Assembly (NCBI GenBank): GCA_963781305.1
Contig: CAWAFL010000001.1
Coordinates: 620,001 to 684,000 of the forward strand
Direction of reading: 5' to 3'
DNA: 64,000 bases
Source of the DNA: DASXMT01 sp963781305
GTDB lineage: Bacteria > Actinomycetota > Acidimicrobiia > Acidimicrobiales > RAAP-2
Numbering within the stretch: position 1 is the stretch's first letter; each line of letters begins with the position of its first letter. The notes under the pieces are model-generated. The model searched no databases. It was not told where the DNA came from and saw nothing but the letters and a program-made list of their open reading frames with translations. This document shows positions 1 through 8,717 of this stretch, piece after piece. A program made the position numbers and the translations under genes.

Positions 1-944
1 GTCCCGAAGCTGTTGTCGCTGCGCTCCTCCCAGAGCTTGTCGGCCCGCTCGAGGATGTAGGGCATCCACCCCACCTGGCCCTCGGAGTAGGCGATGGTCA
101 GCTTGGGGTACTTGGCCAGGGTGCCCGAGAACAGGTAATCGCACAGGGAGCCCATGGCGTTCTGGAACGTCAACGTGGAGCTGATGATGAACGGGGCATC
201 GGGTGCGGTGCTTGGCATCTTGGACGACGAGCCGATGTGCATGCACACCACTGTGCCGGTCTCCTCGCACGCTTCGAAGAACGGCTTCCAGAATTCGTTC
301 TTGTCGTGGATGGAAGGGAGGCCCAGCGGGTGGGGGTTCTCCGGGAAGGTCACTGCGAAGCTGCCCTTGGCCGCGCAGCGACGAACCTCGTCGGCAGCGA
401 GGTTGGCATCCCACAGCGGGATCATGGTCAGAGGGATGAGCTTTCCCTTGCCTTCGCCGGCCGACCACTCGTCGATCATCCAGTCGTTGTAGGCCTTGAC
501 GCACAAGAGGGCGAGCTCTTTGTCCTCACGTTCGTAGAAGGTCTGACCGCAGAAGCGAGGGAGCGTGTTGGGGAAGCAGATGGCCGCGTCGACGTGGTTG
601 GCGGCCATGTCGGCCAGCCGCTCGTGCTTGTCCCATGCCCCCTTGCGGATCTCATCGAAGGTGGTCAGGTTGAAGCCGACCTCGTCGAATCCGACGGCGG
701 CCGACAGCATCATCAGCGGTGACACCAGGTCGTCGTAGTACCAGACGTCCGACCAGACACCGTTCTCGGTGTCCTCGACCCAGGTCATCCCGCCGCCACC
801 GGTGGTCGGACCACCCAGCGTGATCTTCTGGCGCTTGATGCGCGGTCCACGGTCCTGGTACTTGGCCGGCAGCCGCGAGGACCACAGGTCCGGAGGCTCG
901 ACGACGTGGTCGTCCACCGAGATGATCCGCGGTACTTCTGTCAT
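1..944 (-). CDS. Amidohydrolase family 2 protein (C-terminus cut by window edge)
   Basis: Read in reverse from the ATG at 944, the frame stays open to the window edge for about 314 codons and begins with TEVPRIISVDDHVVEPPDLW. The opening D-D-H-V followed by an acidic residue, and later segments such as FYEREDKELALLCVKAYNDW and VVCMHIGSSS, are typical of the ACMSD-like amidohydrolase-2 family (TIM barrel, metal-dependent hydrolase or decarboxylase). The start is supported by a purine-rich AGAGG about 8 bases upstream. It lies 74 bp downstream of the deacylase gene on the same strand and is probably co-transcribed. The substrate is unknown; relatives commonly occur in aromatic and alicyclic degradation clusters. 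The C-terminus lies outside the window. Confidence 0.85.
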   Translation of the reverse strand, partial: MTEVPRIISVDDHVVEPPDLWSSRLPAKYQDRGPRIKRQKITLGGPTTGGGGMTWVEDTENGVWSDVWYYDDLVSPLMMLSAAVGFDEVGFNLTTFDEIRKGAWDKHERLADMAANHVDAAICFPNTLPRFCGQTFYEREDKELALLCVKAYNDWMIDEWSAGEGKGKLIPLTMIPLWDANLAADEVRRCAAKGSFAVTFPENPHPLGLPSIHDKNEFWKPFFEACEETGTVVCMHIGSSSKMPSTAPDAPFIISSTLTFQNAMGSLCDYLFSGTLAKYPKLTIAYSEGQVGWMPYILERADKLWEERSDNSFG

Positions 945-1018
945 GGTGTGTCCTCTCGTGTCCCTCTGTCGAGGTTCCAGATCGAGCGTGTCATGTCCCT
1001 CTATGTTGCCCGCATGGC

Positions 1019-2731
1019 TCAGTGCGTGGCGACCGTATCGGTGTTTCGGCCCGAGCGCAGGACCGTTCCCCCCAGCGCCCCGGTCGACTCACCGTTCTCG
1101 ATGGTCGGGGTCCCGTTCACGAAGACCCGGGAGACCCCGATCGACTTCGACGTCAGGCGCAGGCTGTCCCCGGGCAGGTCGAAGACCCGTTTGGCCGGGC
1201 CGCTGTCGACGATGTCGGGGTCGAAGATGCCCACATCGGCGAACCCTCCCACCTCGAGCCGGCCCCGATCGCGCAGGCCGAACAGCCGGGCGGGCACGTC
1301 GGTCATGAGCTGGACGGCACGCTCCAGGGGAACCAGCTTGCGGCCGCGCAGGGTGTCGCCCAGGAACCGGGTCGGGTAGGGGGACCCGAGCATCCGATCG
1401 AGGTGGGCCCCGGCGTCGGAGCCGCCGAGCATGACATCCTGGCGCTCCCACAGGTCCCGGCGCACGGCCCAGTCCTCCGCGGTGTCGGCGGTGGGCAGGG
1501 GCCACAGCACCGTCTTGAACTCGTCGGCCGCAGTGATGTCGATCAGCGCGTCGGCCGGGTCGACGCCCAGCTCCTGGGCGATGTCGGTGATCAGCCGCCC
1601 CTCGTACTTCCTGTTCTCGGGGGCGACGGTGTCACCGATGCGGTAGTTGGAGAAGTCGGCCAGGCGCTCGAACACCGTGCCCTGAGCCGAGGCCACCATC
1701 CCGGCCCGCACCGCGGGGTCCCTCAACTTCTGCGTCTTCTCGGCCAGGGGAAGTGACAGCACGTCATGCCAGCCGGGGATGAGCCACAGGGCACAGAACG
1801 TACCCAGGCTCATGTTGTTGTCGGCAAAGATGGGCATGGTCAGGGCCACGACCCGGCCCCCCACCTGGCGGGCCCGCTCCGAGGGCAGCAGCTGCTGGTG
1901 GATCTTGTCGGTCTCCGAGGCCTGCACCGAGAGGACGTTCCAGTTGAGCGGGCGGTTGGCCTGGGCGCTCATCGCCGCCATCAGCTCGATCTCGTCGCCA
2001 GAGAACCCGCGCAGGCAACCCTCGACGATGGCCTCCAAGGTCGTCCCGGGGTGCTCACCGACCGTCCGGCACAGGGTCAGCAGCTCTTCTTCGGAGGCGG
2101 CCCGGCTGGGCACCGGCTTGTTGTCGCCGTCGTTGTGGGTCGAGGAACGACTGGTCGACAGGCCGAGACCGCCGGCATCGAGGGACTGGTTCAAGAGAGC
2201 CACCATGGCCGACACCTCGTCGGCAGTCCCCTGGCGTTCGCCGGCGTCGGGTCCGAGCACGTAGCGGCGAAGGGCACAGTGCCCGACCAGGAATCCGGCG
2301 TTGACCCCGATGCGGCCCTCGAGCCCGTCCAGGTACTGGCCGAAGGTCTCCCACTTCCAATCGACGCCGTTCTCCAGAGCCTGGAGAGGCATCCCCTCCA
2401 CCTTGGCCATCATCCGCCTCGTGTAGTCGGCATCGACCGATTTCAGCGGGGCCAGGGTGAACCCGCAGTTTCCCCCGATCACCGAGGTCACGCCGTGGTT
2501 ACTCGAAGGTGTGGCGTAGCCGTCCCAGTAGAGCTGGGCGTCGTAGTGGGTGTGCGGGTCGACGAACCCCGGAGTGACCAACTGGCCGTCGACGTCGATG
2601 GTCTCTCTGGCCTGTTCGTCCACTTCGCCCACCGCCACGATCCGGTCCCCCCGAATGCCCACGTCGCCCGATCGGGGAGGGGCGCCCGTGCCGTCGACGA
2701 TGGTTCCGCCTTTGATCACGTAATCGAGCAT
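1019..2731 (-). CDS. N-acyl-D-amino-acid deacylase-like amidohydrolase (family 3)
   Basis: A 570-residue protein of the D-aminoacylase / dihydroorotase-like amidohydrolase superfamily. A small beta-sandwich (residues 1-55) precedes the barrel. The metal motif HTHYD is at residues 60-64, the metal-bridging Cys lies in GNCGF (Cys89), and a late GSDAGAHLD supplies the catalytic Asp. Family members hydrolyse N-acyl-D-amino acids, cyclic amides or ureas in the cytoplasm; here the real substrate is unknown. I place the start at the ATG with GGAGG five bases upstream; an in-frame TTG six codons earlier has no better signal. A perfect GTTAC-CA-GTAAC inverted repeat lies about 95 bp upstream. The partial amidohydrolase follows downstream. 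Confidence 0.88.
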   Translation of the reverse strand: MLDYVIKGGTIVDGTGAPPRSGDVGIRGDRIVAVGEVDEQARETIDVDGQLVTPGFVDPHTHYDAQLYWDGYATPSSNHGVTSVIGGNCGFTLAPLKSVDADYTRRMMAKVEGMPLQALENGVDWKWETFGQYLDGLEGRIGVNAGFLVGHCALRRYVLGPDAGERQGTADEVSAMVALLNQSLDAGGLGLSTSRSSTHNDGDNKPVPSRAASEEELLTLCRTVGEHPGTTLEAIVEGCLRGFSGDEIELMAAMSAQANRPLNWNVLSVQASETDKIHQQLLPSERARQVGGRVVALTMPIFADNNMSLGTFCALWLIPGWHDVLSLPLAEKTQKLRDPAVRAGMVASAQGTVFERLADFSNYRIGDTVAPENRKYEGRLITDIAQELGVDPADALIDITAADEFKTVLWPLPTADTAEDWAVRRDLWERQDVMLGGSDAGAHLDRMLGSPYPTRFLGDTLRGRKLVPLERAVQLMTDVPARLFGLRDRGRLEVGGFADVGIFDPDIVDSGPAKRVFDLPGDSLRLTSKSIGVSRVFVNGTPTIENGESTGALGGTVLRSGRNTDTVATH

Positions 2732-2823
2732 CACACCTCCGAGTCGCAACGGTCAGCTGGGAAGCCACGGGTCCCGCGCAGCAACAAGTTGCCCTCACCC
2801 GTGGGAACTGACGATGCGCTCAG

Positions 2824-2851
2824 GTTACCAGTAACTGACAATTGAGTCTAC
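2824..2851. promoter_or_regulatory. Candidate operator: inverted repeat plus TGACA-N-GTCTAC box
   Basis: GTTAC-CA-GTAAC is a perfect inverted repeat at 2824-2835. It runs directly into ACTGACAATTGAGTCTAC (2834-2851). An 18-mer matching at 15 of 18 positions occurs at 16004-16021 upstream of an acyl-CoA dehydrogenase gene. The site is in the only intergenic space before the deacylase, so an operator or promoter role is inferred. Confidence 0.45.
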
Positions 2852-2868
2852 CGATTCCACCAGGGTGT

Positions 2869-3750
2869 TCACGGCCACCCGGGGAGCAGGTTGCGCTCCC
2901 GGCACTCGTCTTGGCCCTGAATGTGGGCGCCGTTCAGGGAGGGCGCTTCGGAGGAGGTGGCCAGCCAGGCGGCAGCCGCCCCGATCACGTCTGGTGGCGC
3001 CCCGCTGCTGGCGTCGAACCCGAAATCGCCCATGTCCAGGGCCATGCGCTCGGTGGCCACGAAACCGGGGTCCAGGTTGAAGGCCAAGATCCCCCGATCG
3101 CCCAGTTCGGCGGCCAGGACCCCGGCCACCCGGTGGAGGGCGCCCTTGGACATCCCGTATCCCAGGCCCCACCCGCCGGACCCGACGGGTGCGGGAGGGT
3201 CGGTGAGACCGGACGAGGAGGTCAGGTTGATCACCATGCCCGATCCCCGCTCGAGCATGCCGGGGAGGACCAGTTTCGTCAGCACCAGCGGCGCCATGAC
3301 GTTGGCCTCGAGGTGGTGGTCCAGCAGCTCGGTCGGGGTGTCGATGAAGGCATCCATGTGGCCGGGTCCGATGTAGCGCCCGTTGTTTACCAGGACGTCG
3401 ATCCGGCCCCACCGTTCCTCGACGGTCCTGACCGCGGCGCCCAGCGAGGCGCGGTCCAACAGGTCGAGGTACACGGGGAGGGCTCGGCGCCCGGCTTTCT
3501 CCACCAGGTCCGAGGTTGACGCCACCGATCCCGGCAATGGGCGGGTGTCCGACCGCTTCACGGTGGACGAGTGCTCGCGGGCCTCGCCGTCGGCCATCGT
3601 CCGAGCGGCCACGGCGACGTCGAAGCCGGCCCCGGCCAAGTGGACGGCGATGGCCTTGCCGATGCCCCGGCTGGCCCCCGTCACCAGGGCCACCGGCGCC
3701 GGCGACCCCCCACCGTCGATGCTGCCCTCATCGGTCTTCGGTGATGTCAT
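2869..3750 (-). CDS. SDR family NAD(P)-dependent oxidoreductase
   Basis: A 293-residue classical short-chain dehydrogenase. It has the cofactor motif TGASRGIG at residues 24-31, NNG (a variant of NNAG) at 122-124, Ser178-180 and the catalytic YGMSK at 198-202. It is longer than the usual 250 residues because of an 18-residue N-terminal tail and an insertion around residues 50-80. It probably oxidises a hydroxyacyl or alicyclic alcohol; the substrate is unknown. A GAGGGAACC ribosome site precedes the ATG. The cupin gene lies 76 bp upstream in the same direction, so the two may be co-expressed. Confidence 0.87.
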   Translation of the reverse strand: MTSPKTDEGSIDGGGSPAPVALVTGASRGIGKAIAVHLAGAGFDVAVAARTMADGEAREHSSTVKRSDTRPLPGSVASTSDLVEKAGRRALPVYLDLLDRASLGAAVRTVEERWGRIDVLVNNGRYIGPGHMDAFIDTPTELLDHHLEANVMAPLVLTKLVLPGMLERGSGMVINLTSSSGLTDPPAPVGSGGWGLGYGMSKGALHRVAGVLAAELGDRGILAFNLDPGFVATERMALDMGDFGFDASSGAPPDVIGAAAAWLATSSEAPSLNGAHIQGQDECRERNLLPGWP

Positions 3751-3826
3751 GGTTCCCTCTCGCTCTCTCTACTCGCCCGTGTTCGGCTCGCCCAGTATCC
3801 CGGTGCACCCGGTGCCGGGCGCGCTG

Positions 3827-4255
3827 CTAGTGGCCCTGTTCCAGTTCGGAGGGCACCCGGATGATGCCCTCGCTGGCCAGCAGTTGCTCGTACCCCTCAG
3901 GGTCGGCCGGGACCGGCGTGACGTCCCCGGTGTAGAACTCGATGAGCTGTGCCCCATCCGGACCGGTGACCAAGGGCCCGAAGGTGGCGCCGTGTTCCAA
4001 GAGGACCATCATCCCCGGCGTGCAGTCGACCTCGCCGATGCGCAGTGACCCCTTGGTCACGAAGATCACATGATCACTGCTGTGGCCGTGCTCCTCGAGC
4101 ACCAGTCCGGGGTCGTACTCGGTGTAGATCACCGAGCGGGTATCGGCCATCTCCAAGAACTTGAGGCGGACCGCGACCCGCCGATCGCCGTGCATCTGCG
4201 CCCGTACCTCTTGCCACGGGACGTCGTCTAGGTGACGGAACACCAGTTCAGGCAC
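3827..4255 (-). CDS. Cupin-domain protein
   Basis: A 142-residue single-domain protein starting at a GTG with AGGGGGATC just upstream; upstream in-frame starts have no ribosome site. The centre carries the cupin signature, with EEHGHSSDHVIFVTKGSLRIG forming motif 1 (His, His and a downstream Glu region) and a later PGMMVLLEHGATFGPL forming motif 2. Small cupins of this kind are metal-binding beta-barrels acting as isomerases, dioxygenase-like enzymes or sensors; no specific role can be assigned. It is divergent from the amidohydrolase at 4447, with which it shares a 190-bp promoter region. Confidence 0.75.
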   Translation of the reverse strand: MPELVFRHLDDVPWQEVRAQMHGDRRVAVRLKFLEMADTRSVIYTEYDPGLVLEEHGHSSDHVIFVTKGSLRIGEVDCTPGMMVLLEHGATFGPLVTGPDGAQLIEFYTGDVTPVPADPEGYEQLLASEGIIRVPSELEQGH

Positions 4256-4362
4256 GGATCCCCCTTCGCCATCGGCCACAATGCCACTAGTGACCCTGCA
4301 CCATGCTCGCGGTCGGGCCCCCACCGGTCCTCGCTGCGATTGAATCTGCGCTGAGACACTTC

Positions 4363-4374
4363 TATCATGTTAGG
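4363..4374. promoter_or_regulatory. TATCATGTTAGG box in divergent promoter
   Basis: TATCATGTTAGG matches both ends of the reverse complement of the repeated 22-bp motif at 30145 and 34364 (TATCA...ATGTTAGG) but lacks about six central bases. It lies between the divergent cupin and amidohydrolase genes. The relationship is by eye and may be coincidental. Confidence 0.25.
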
Positions 4375-4446
4375 CGCACCGGTGACCGCGGGCGCAAGCT
4401 CGTGCCGCAATGGCGCACCGTTCCGGTGCACGATTTAGGAGAACAC

Positions 4447-5640
4447 ATGCCGTCACGTGACCTCGACTTCCCTGTCTTCGACGCCGACAACCACATGTAC
4501 GAGACCAGAGAGGCGCTGACCAAGTACCTGCCCGATGGCTACAAGAACGCCATCGACTACGTCGACGTGCACGGCCGGACCAAGATCGTGGTGCGGGGCC
4601 AGATCAGCGACTACATCCCCAACCCCACCTTCGAGCGGGTGGGCGCGCCGGGTGCCCAAGAGGAGTACTTCAAGCACGGCAACCCCGAGGGAAAGTCCTA
4701 CCGTGAGATCCTGGGTCGGGGTATCGACGCTCCTCCTGCGTTCCGCGAACCGGCCGCCCGGCTCAAGCTCCTCGATGAGCAGGGCATCCAATGGGCCACC
4801 ATGTTCCCCACGCTGGCCAGCCTGGTGGAAGAGCGGATGAAGGACGATCCCGACCTCACCCATGTGGTCATCCACGCCCTGAACCAGTGGATGCACGAGC
4901 ACTGGACCTTCAACTACGAGAACCGGATCTTCCCCGTTCCCGTGATCACGCTGCCGGTGGTGGACAAGGCCATCGCCGAGCTCGAGTGGGTCGTCGAGCG
5001 CGGCGCCAAGGCCATCCTGATCCGCCCGGCGCCAGTTCCCGGATACAAGGGACCTCGCTCGTTCGGCCTGGAGGAGTTCGACCCGTTCTGGCAACGGGTG
5101 GTCGAGCTCGACGTGCTGGTGACCATGCACGCCTCGGACAGCGGCTACAACCAGTACGCCAACGAGTGGGAGGGCACCTCCGGCGAGATGCTCGCCTTCA
5201 AGATCCAACCCTTCTCCATGGTGGCCACCCACGACCGGGCCATCAGGGACGCGGTGACCGCCCTCGTCTGCCACGGCGCGCTGACCAGGCATCCCGAGCT
5301 TCGGATCGCACTCATCGAGAACGGCAGCAGCTGGGTCCGTCCCCTGCTCCACGAGCTGGAGGATGCCTACAACAAGATGCCCCAGGCCTTCCCCGAGGAC
5401 CCGATCGTGGCCTTCAAGCGGAACCTGTACGTCCATCCCTTCCACGAGGAGGACCCGGTCGGCCTGGTGAAATTGCTCGGCGCCGATCACGTGCTGTTCG
5501 GTTCGGACTTCCCCCACGTGGAAGGCATGTCGGACCCGATCACCTATGTGGACGAGCTCGAAGGTCTTCCCGACGAGGATCTCCGGAAGGTCATGGGCGG
5601 GAACATGCTGTCGCTCATGGGCCTGACCGTCGACGCCTGA
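4447..5640 (+). CDS. Amidohydrolase family 2 protein (paralogue A)
   Basis: A 397-residue ACMSD-like amidohydrolase. The N-terminal metal region is FDADNHMYE, and the barrel ends with MHASD, then VHPFHEEDP and LFGSDFPHVEG, which holds the late metal-binding Asp and His. The start is set by TTTAGGAGAACAC before the ATG; open frame upstream of it is not coding. A close paralogue lies at 37510-38718 and shares long blocks such as TKYLP, GQISDYIPNPTFERVG and MGGNM. Relatives act as hydrolases or decarboxylases of cyclic or aromatic acids, and the substrate here is unknown. A strong hairpin terminator follows. Confidence 0.88.
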   Translation: MPSRDLDFPVFDADNHMYETREALTKYLPDGYKNAIDYVDVHGRTKIVVRGQISDYIPNPTFERVGAPGAQEEYFKHGNPEGKSYREILGRGIDAPPAFREPAARLKLLDEQGIQWATMFPTLASLVEERMKDDPDLTHVVIHALNQWMHEHWTFNYENRIFPVPVITLPVVDKAIAELEWVVERGAKAILIRPAPVPGYKGPRSFGLEEFDPFWQRVVELDVLVTMHASDSGYNQYANEWEGTSGEMLAFKIQPFSMVATHDRAIRDAVTALVCHGALTRHPELRIALIENGSSWVRPLLHELEDAYNKMPQAFPEDPIVAFKRNLYVHPFHEEDPVGLVKLLGADHVLFGSDFPHVEGMSDPITYVDELEGLPDEDLRKVMGGNMLSLMGLTVDA

Positions 5641-5653
5641 TCGGGTACACCTC

Positions 5654-5682
5654 CAGTAGTACGAGTAGCCCAGTAGTACGAG
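5654..5682. repeat. 12-bp direct repeat CAGTAGTACGAG
   Basis: CAGTAGTACGAG occurs at 5654-5665 and again at 5671-5682, in the gap between two convergent genes and immediately before the terminator hairpin. Confidence 0.8.
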
Positions 5683-5714
5683 AAGGCCCCCCGACCACTG
5701 CTCGGGGGGCCTTC
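5682..5714. terminator. Bidirectional intrinsic-type terminator hairpin
   Basis: GAAGGCCCCCCGA (5682-5694) is exactly complementary to TCGGGGGGCCTTC (5702-5714) around a 7-base loop, giving a 13-bp GC-rich stem. It sits between the convergent amidohydrolase and the EthD-like gene and so can serve both. There is no strong T tract, as is common in GC-rich actinobacteria. Confidence 0.8.
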
Positions 5715-5753
5715 TCCATTGATCAGGCCGGCTCCAGACGGAGCGCGGCGCGC

Positions 5754-6551
5754 TCAGAGCTGGTCGGTGTAGTCGTCCGTTCCCACGTTGGTGCCGAAGA
5801 AGGGCGCGGCGAAGGTCAGCCGGGCCACCCCTCCGTCATCGACGGTCTCGCCGTAGGCCCGGAAGGCGTCCCACGTGGTCGTTGGGTCGGCCTCGATGAA
5901 CACCAACTGGACGAACCGGTCGTCCTGGCCGCCGTCGGTGCCCAGCTTCATGGGTGACTGACTCTCCCGATCGGCCGGGGCCGGATGCTTGGTCCACGCC
6001 GACCAGTTGCTGATGCCGGTGGGGGCCAACAGGCCGGGCACGGCGTTGGTCTCCAGCCAGGCCAGGTGGTCGGCGGCGCTGACGCCCTCGGCCGGCTCGG
6101 TGACGAGGACACCCAGCCCGGGGAAGTGATGGTCGAGCGACAGCTCCAACGGCACGCCGTCGTCGTCGGCGTACTTCACCGAGACCAGGTCGTAGATGCT
6201 GGTGTGGGCGTGGGTCCGCTCGTTGAAGCCCCTGCCGTTGGCGTAGAGCCACACCACCTGCTCCCCGGCCCACTCCAGGTGCTCTTCGACGTGGTCCTTG
6301 TGGATCCAGTAGGTGGACAGGTAGGAACCTGCGTCGACCGGCTCGGCAAACGGGCTCTTCGCCGGGAAGCGCAGGTCCTTCAGCGGTCGGGGTGCCACCC
6401 AGCGGCCACCGGCGAACAGCCAGGGGCCGATCATGCAGCCGGCGTAGAAGTGGTCTCGCTCGTACCACCGGTTGTAGGCGACCTCGAATCCCGGATTGGG
6501 ATCCACCATCGTGAACAGCATGCTCCCGATCTGGACCGGATACTCATCCAT
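5754..6551 (-). CDS. EthD / dimeric alpha-beta barrel-like hypothetical protein
   Basis: A 265-residue protein with no clear enzyme motif. The N-terminal block MLFTMVDPNPGFEVAYNRWY followed by ERDH resembles the ferredoxin-like start of EthD or Dabb domains, where an (R/K)WY..H pattern is common. A second block around residues 145-250 (FPGLGVLVTEPAEG and RFVQLVFIEADPTTTWDAF) looks like a second similar domain, so it may be a two-domain barrel. Its start lies 31 bp after the MaoC gene, making it the last gene of the VOC-MaoC operon. Function unknown; stress-responsive or ring-binding roles are only guesses. Confidence 0.7.
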   Translation of the reverse strand: MDEYPVQIGSMLFTMVDPNPGFEVAYNRWYERDHFYAGCMIGPWLFAGGRWVAPRPLKDLRFPAKSPFAEPVDAGSYLSTYWIHKDHVEEHLEWAGEQVVWLYANGRGFNERTHAHTSIYDLVSVKYADDDGVPLELSLDHHFPGLGVLVTEPAEGVSAADHLAWLETNAVPGLLAPTGISNWSAWTKHPAPADRESQSPMKLGTDGGQDDRFVQLVFIEADPTTTWDAFRAYGETVDDGGVARLTFAAPFFGTNVGTDDYTDQL

Positions 6552-6581
6552 GGGGTTACTCCTCTCGTCGTGTGTCAGGGG

Positions 6582-7034
6582 TCATCGAACGCTGGTGCTC
6601 TGGTTGGGCAACGAGACGATCGCCGTTCCCGGCGCCAACGGGTCGCCCCCGTCCACCTCGGTCCACACCGCCAACTCGACCACCACGCGGTCGGCGTCGG
6701 GGTGGATGGACTCGATCCGTCCGCGGGCGGACACCGTCTGGTCCTTCAGGTTCGGCGATCGGAATTGGCAGGCGACCTGTTCGATCCGACCGTCGTCGCC
6801 CATCCACTCCCGGAGCACGTTGTGCAAGAAGGCCCATTGCAGGTTGCCCATGCCGATGGCCGAGGGGTACCCGGCCTCCTGGCCGGCGGCGTCGTCCATG
6901 TGTATGGGCACGAACTCGTCGTTGACGGCCGCATACCGATTCCACTGGGCGAATCCGGTGGTGCGCACGAACGGCGGGATCTCCTCACCGACCGACAGCC
7001 CGAGCGCCCGGGTCTCCGGCCCGTCTTCAGTCAT
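6582..7034 (-). CDS. MaoC-like hot-dog dehydratase subunit
   Basis: A 150-residue protein starting at the ATG preceded by GGAG. The middle segment WNRYAAVNDEFVPIHMDDAAGQ contains the hydratase-2 pattern N-D-x-x-x-x-H-x-D found in R-specific enoyl-CoA hydratases, and the rest is a compact hot-dog fold. It follows the MaoC-N-type gene by 37 bp. Such pairs form heterodimeric 2-enoyl-CoA hydratases, as in steroid side-chain degradation (ChsH1 with the N-terminal part of ChsH2) and the mycobacterial HadAB type. The catalytic Asp and His visible here suggest this is the active subunit. Confidence 0.82.
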   Translation of the reverse strand: MTEDGPETRALGLSVGEEIPPFVRTTGFAQWNRYAAVNDEFVPIHMDDAAGQEAGYPSAIGMGNLQWAFLHNVLREWMGDDGRIEQVACQFRSPNLKDQTVSARGRIESIHPDADRVVVELAVWTEVDGGDPLAPGTAIVSLPNQSTSVR

Positions 7035-7071
7035 GAGTCGACTCCATGGTGGGACCTCGCCTGGTTCGTCA

Positions 7072-7599
7072 TCAGTAGCGGATGACCGTTCCCTGTGACC
7101 GCCGGACCATGGAGCCGTGTTGGTTCGTCCACGTGGTATCGAGCGTGGTGAACAGCATGAGCCCCAAACGACCGGTGCGCTCGTGGTATCCCCCCAGCTT
7201 GGAAACCGAGGTGACGACATCGCCCGGGCGCATCCGCTCGCCGTAGGTCATGGAGATTCCCCCGTTGACCTGGAACCCAACGGCCGGAGGGTCGACGCCC
7301 AGGGTCTTTTCCGTCGCTTGGGGGTCATTGGCCCGGGAGCCCTGCACGCCACCGCCTCCGGCCGCCATCCATGCGAACGGGTTGAAGTCCTCGGGGGCCA
7401 CCAAGCCGCGGTGCACGGTGGTGGCGGCGAAGTCCGCGTCCCAGAACAGTCGGGGCGGCGGCTCGGGGTAGTAGACGGCGATGGCCCACTTGCGGATGTC
7501 CGATTCGGATATCGGGTACGAGACCTGGCGGCTGAGCTCGGTCCCCACGGCATCGGCCATGACCGCGGAGATGTAGGTGGTCACCAAGGGCTCGGTCAT
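7072..7599 (-). CDS. MaoC N-terminal-type (FAS1-like) dehydratase subunit
   Basis: A 175-residue protein of the N-terminal MaoC-dehydratase family. It has YPISESDIRKWAIAVYYPEP near the start, then APEDFNPFAW, VGFQVNGGISMTYGERMRPGD and a closing beta-rich part. These proteins lack the catalytic Asp/His and pair with a MaoC partner, here the gene just downstream. The start overlaps the stop of the VOC gene by four bases (ATGA), so translation is probably coupled. In the steroid enzyme ChsH2 this domain is fused to a DUF35 domain; here it is a separate protein, with DUF35 proteins encoded elsewhere. Confidence 0.82.
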   Translation of the reverse strand: MTEPLVTTYISAVMADAVGTELSRQVSYPISESDIRKWAIAVYYPEPPPRLFWDADFAATTVHRGLVAPEDFNPFAWMAAGGGGVQGSRANDPQATEKTLGVDPPAVGFQVNGGISMTYGERMRPGDVVTSVSKLGGYHERTGRLGLMLFTTLDTTWTNQHGSMVRRSQGTVIRY

Positions 7600-8507
7600 A
7601 CCGATCGGTCCCTCGGGTCACCGGGAACGGCCCGCGTGGTGAACCGGAACGGGGCGCCGAATGTACCGGCCGGGTCGGCCAGGATCGTCGTGTCGTCCCG
7701 GGCCAGGATGGTGATGCCCTTGGCCTCCAGGTGGTCGGCCACCTGAGCCAGGTCCCCGACGCTGAAGGCCAGCGCGTGACAGGACTCCCCCAGCGCGGCC
7801 AGATCGCCCCCAGCCAGCGACTCCCCGTCGAGGGGCACGGCCAGCTCGACGACCGTCTCGGGGCCGACGGCCACGTAGGTGTTCACCGTACCGGTCAACG
7901 CCGAGGATCCCTCGTCGATGATCGTTCCTCCGAGCACGTCGACGAAGATCGAGGTGGCCCGGTCCATGTCCCGGCTCACCACCGTCGCATAGGCCAGACG
8001 CTGCACCCCCAGCGGGTTGGCCGAAGCGGCCCACTGCTCGGGCCACGTTGGATCGAACCGCGGGTCGGGCGGGCCGCCCGTGGCCGCGGGTGGCTGGAAG
8101 AACTCCAGTTGGGTGAGCGTGTCCTTGGGATGGGTGTAGATGTCGCCCTCGTCGGGCCGGTCGGTGGGCGCGTGATGGATCACCCGAATGCCGTGATCGA
8201 CCAGGTGCTCCCAGACCGCACCCACGTCGTCGGTGTACCAGGCCAACGAATGGAGATGCCGGCCGAAGCGGGCGAAGAACTTCCCCACGGGCAGGACCTC
8301 GGAGCCGGGATCACGAGACGGGGCCATGGTCTCGATGACGGTGTCGCCGATCGCCAGGAGCGATCCCTCCCGCATCTCGAGGGCGAGGTAGTCGTCGTCC
8401 ATGATCCCCCGGCGCGGGACGAACACGTCGTCGTACCAGGCGTCCAGAGGACGGAGTGCCTCGGCGACGTGGACGATATGGAACATCTTGCCGATGTTCA
8501 GCGACAT
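7596..8507 (-). CDS. VOC (glyoxalase/dioxygenase-fold) protein, two modules
   Basis: A 303-residue protein with two vicinal-oxygen-chelate modules, roughly residues 8-135 and 165-290. Module 1 has FHIVHVAEAL followed by LHSLAWYTDD and ends TQLEFFQP; module 2 has RLAYATVVSRD followed by CHALAFSVGD. The spaced His and Glu residues fit the VOC metal pattern. Family members include methylmalonyl-CoA epimerase and extradiol-type dioxygenases; two modules would fit an isomerase or dioxygenase. It is the first gene of a four-gene minus-strand operon (VOC, MaoC-N, MaoC, EthD-like). The 210 bases upstream contain no gene and would hold its promoter. Confidence 0.72.
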   Translation of the reverse strand: MSLNIGKMFHIVHVAEALRPLDAWYDDVFVPRRGIMDDDYLALEMREGSLLAIGDTVIETMAPSRDPGSEVLPVGKFFARFGRHLHSLAWYTDDVGAVWEHLVDHGIRVIHHAPTDRPDEGDIYTHPKDTLTQLEFFQPPAATGGPPDPRFDPTWPEQWAASANPLGVQRLAYATVVSRDMDRATSIFVDVLGGTIIDEGSSALTGTVNTYVAVGPETVVELAVPLDGESLAGGDLAALGESCHALAFSVGDLAQVADHLEAKGITILARDDTTILADPAGTFGAPFRFTTRAVPGDPRDRSV

Positions 8508-8717
8508 GGCCCCCCTACGCGGTCGACGCCTGCTGTGACTTTCGCCGAGACTACTTTGTCAGAGAACGAGGACGCCACTGCCGGTCAGCCGCAGCGGGTC
8601 CACCGGGCGCGGCGTCCAGGGTTGTTTCCCGGGCAGGGGATTTCTGGCCACGGGCCGACCGAGTCGGGCAATGCTTCGGCTAGCTGACACTTTCGTATGA
8701 GATCGGCGCGCCGACGC

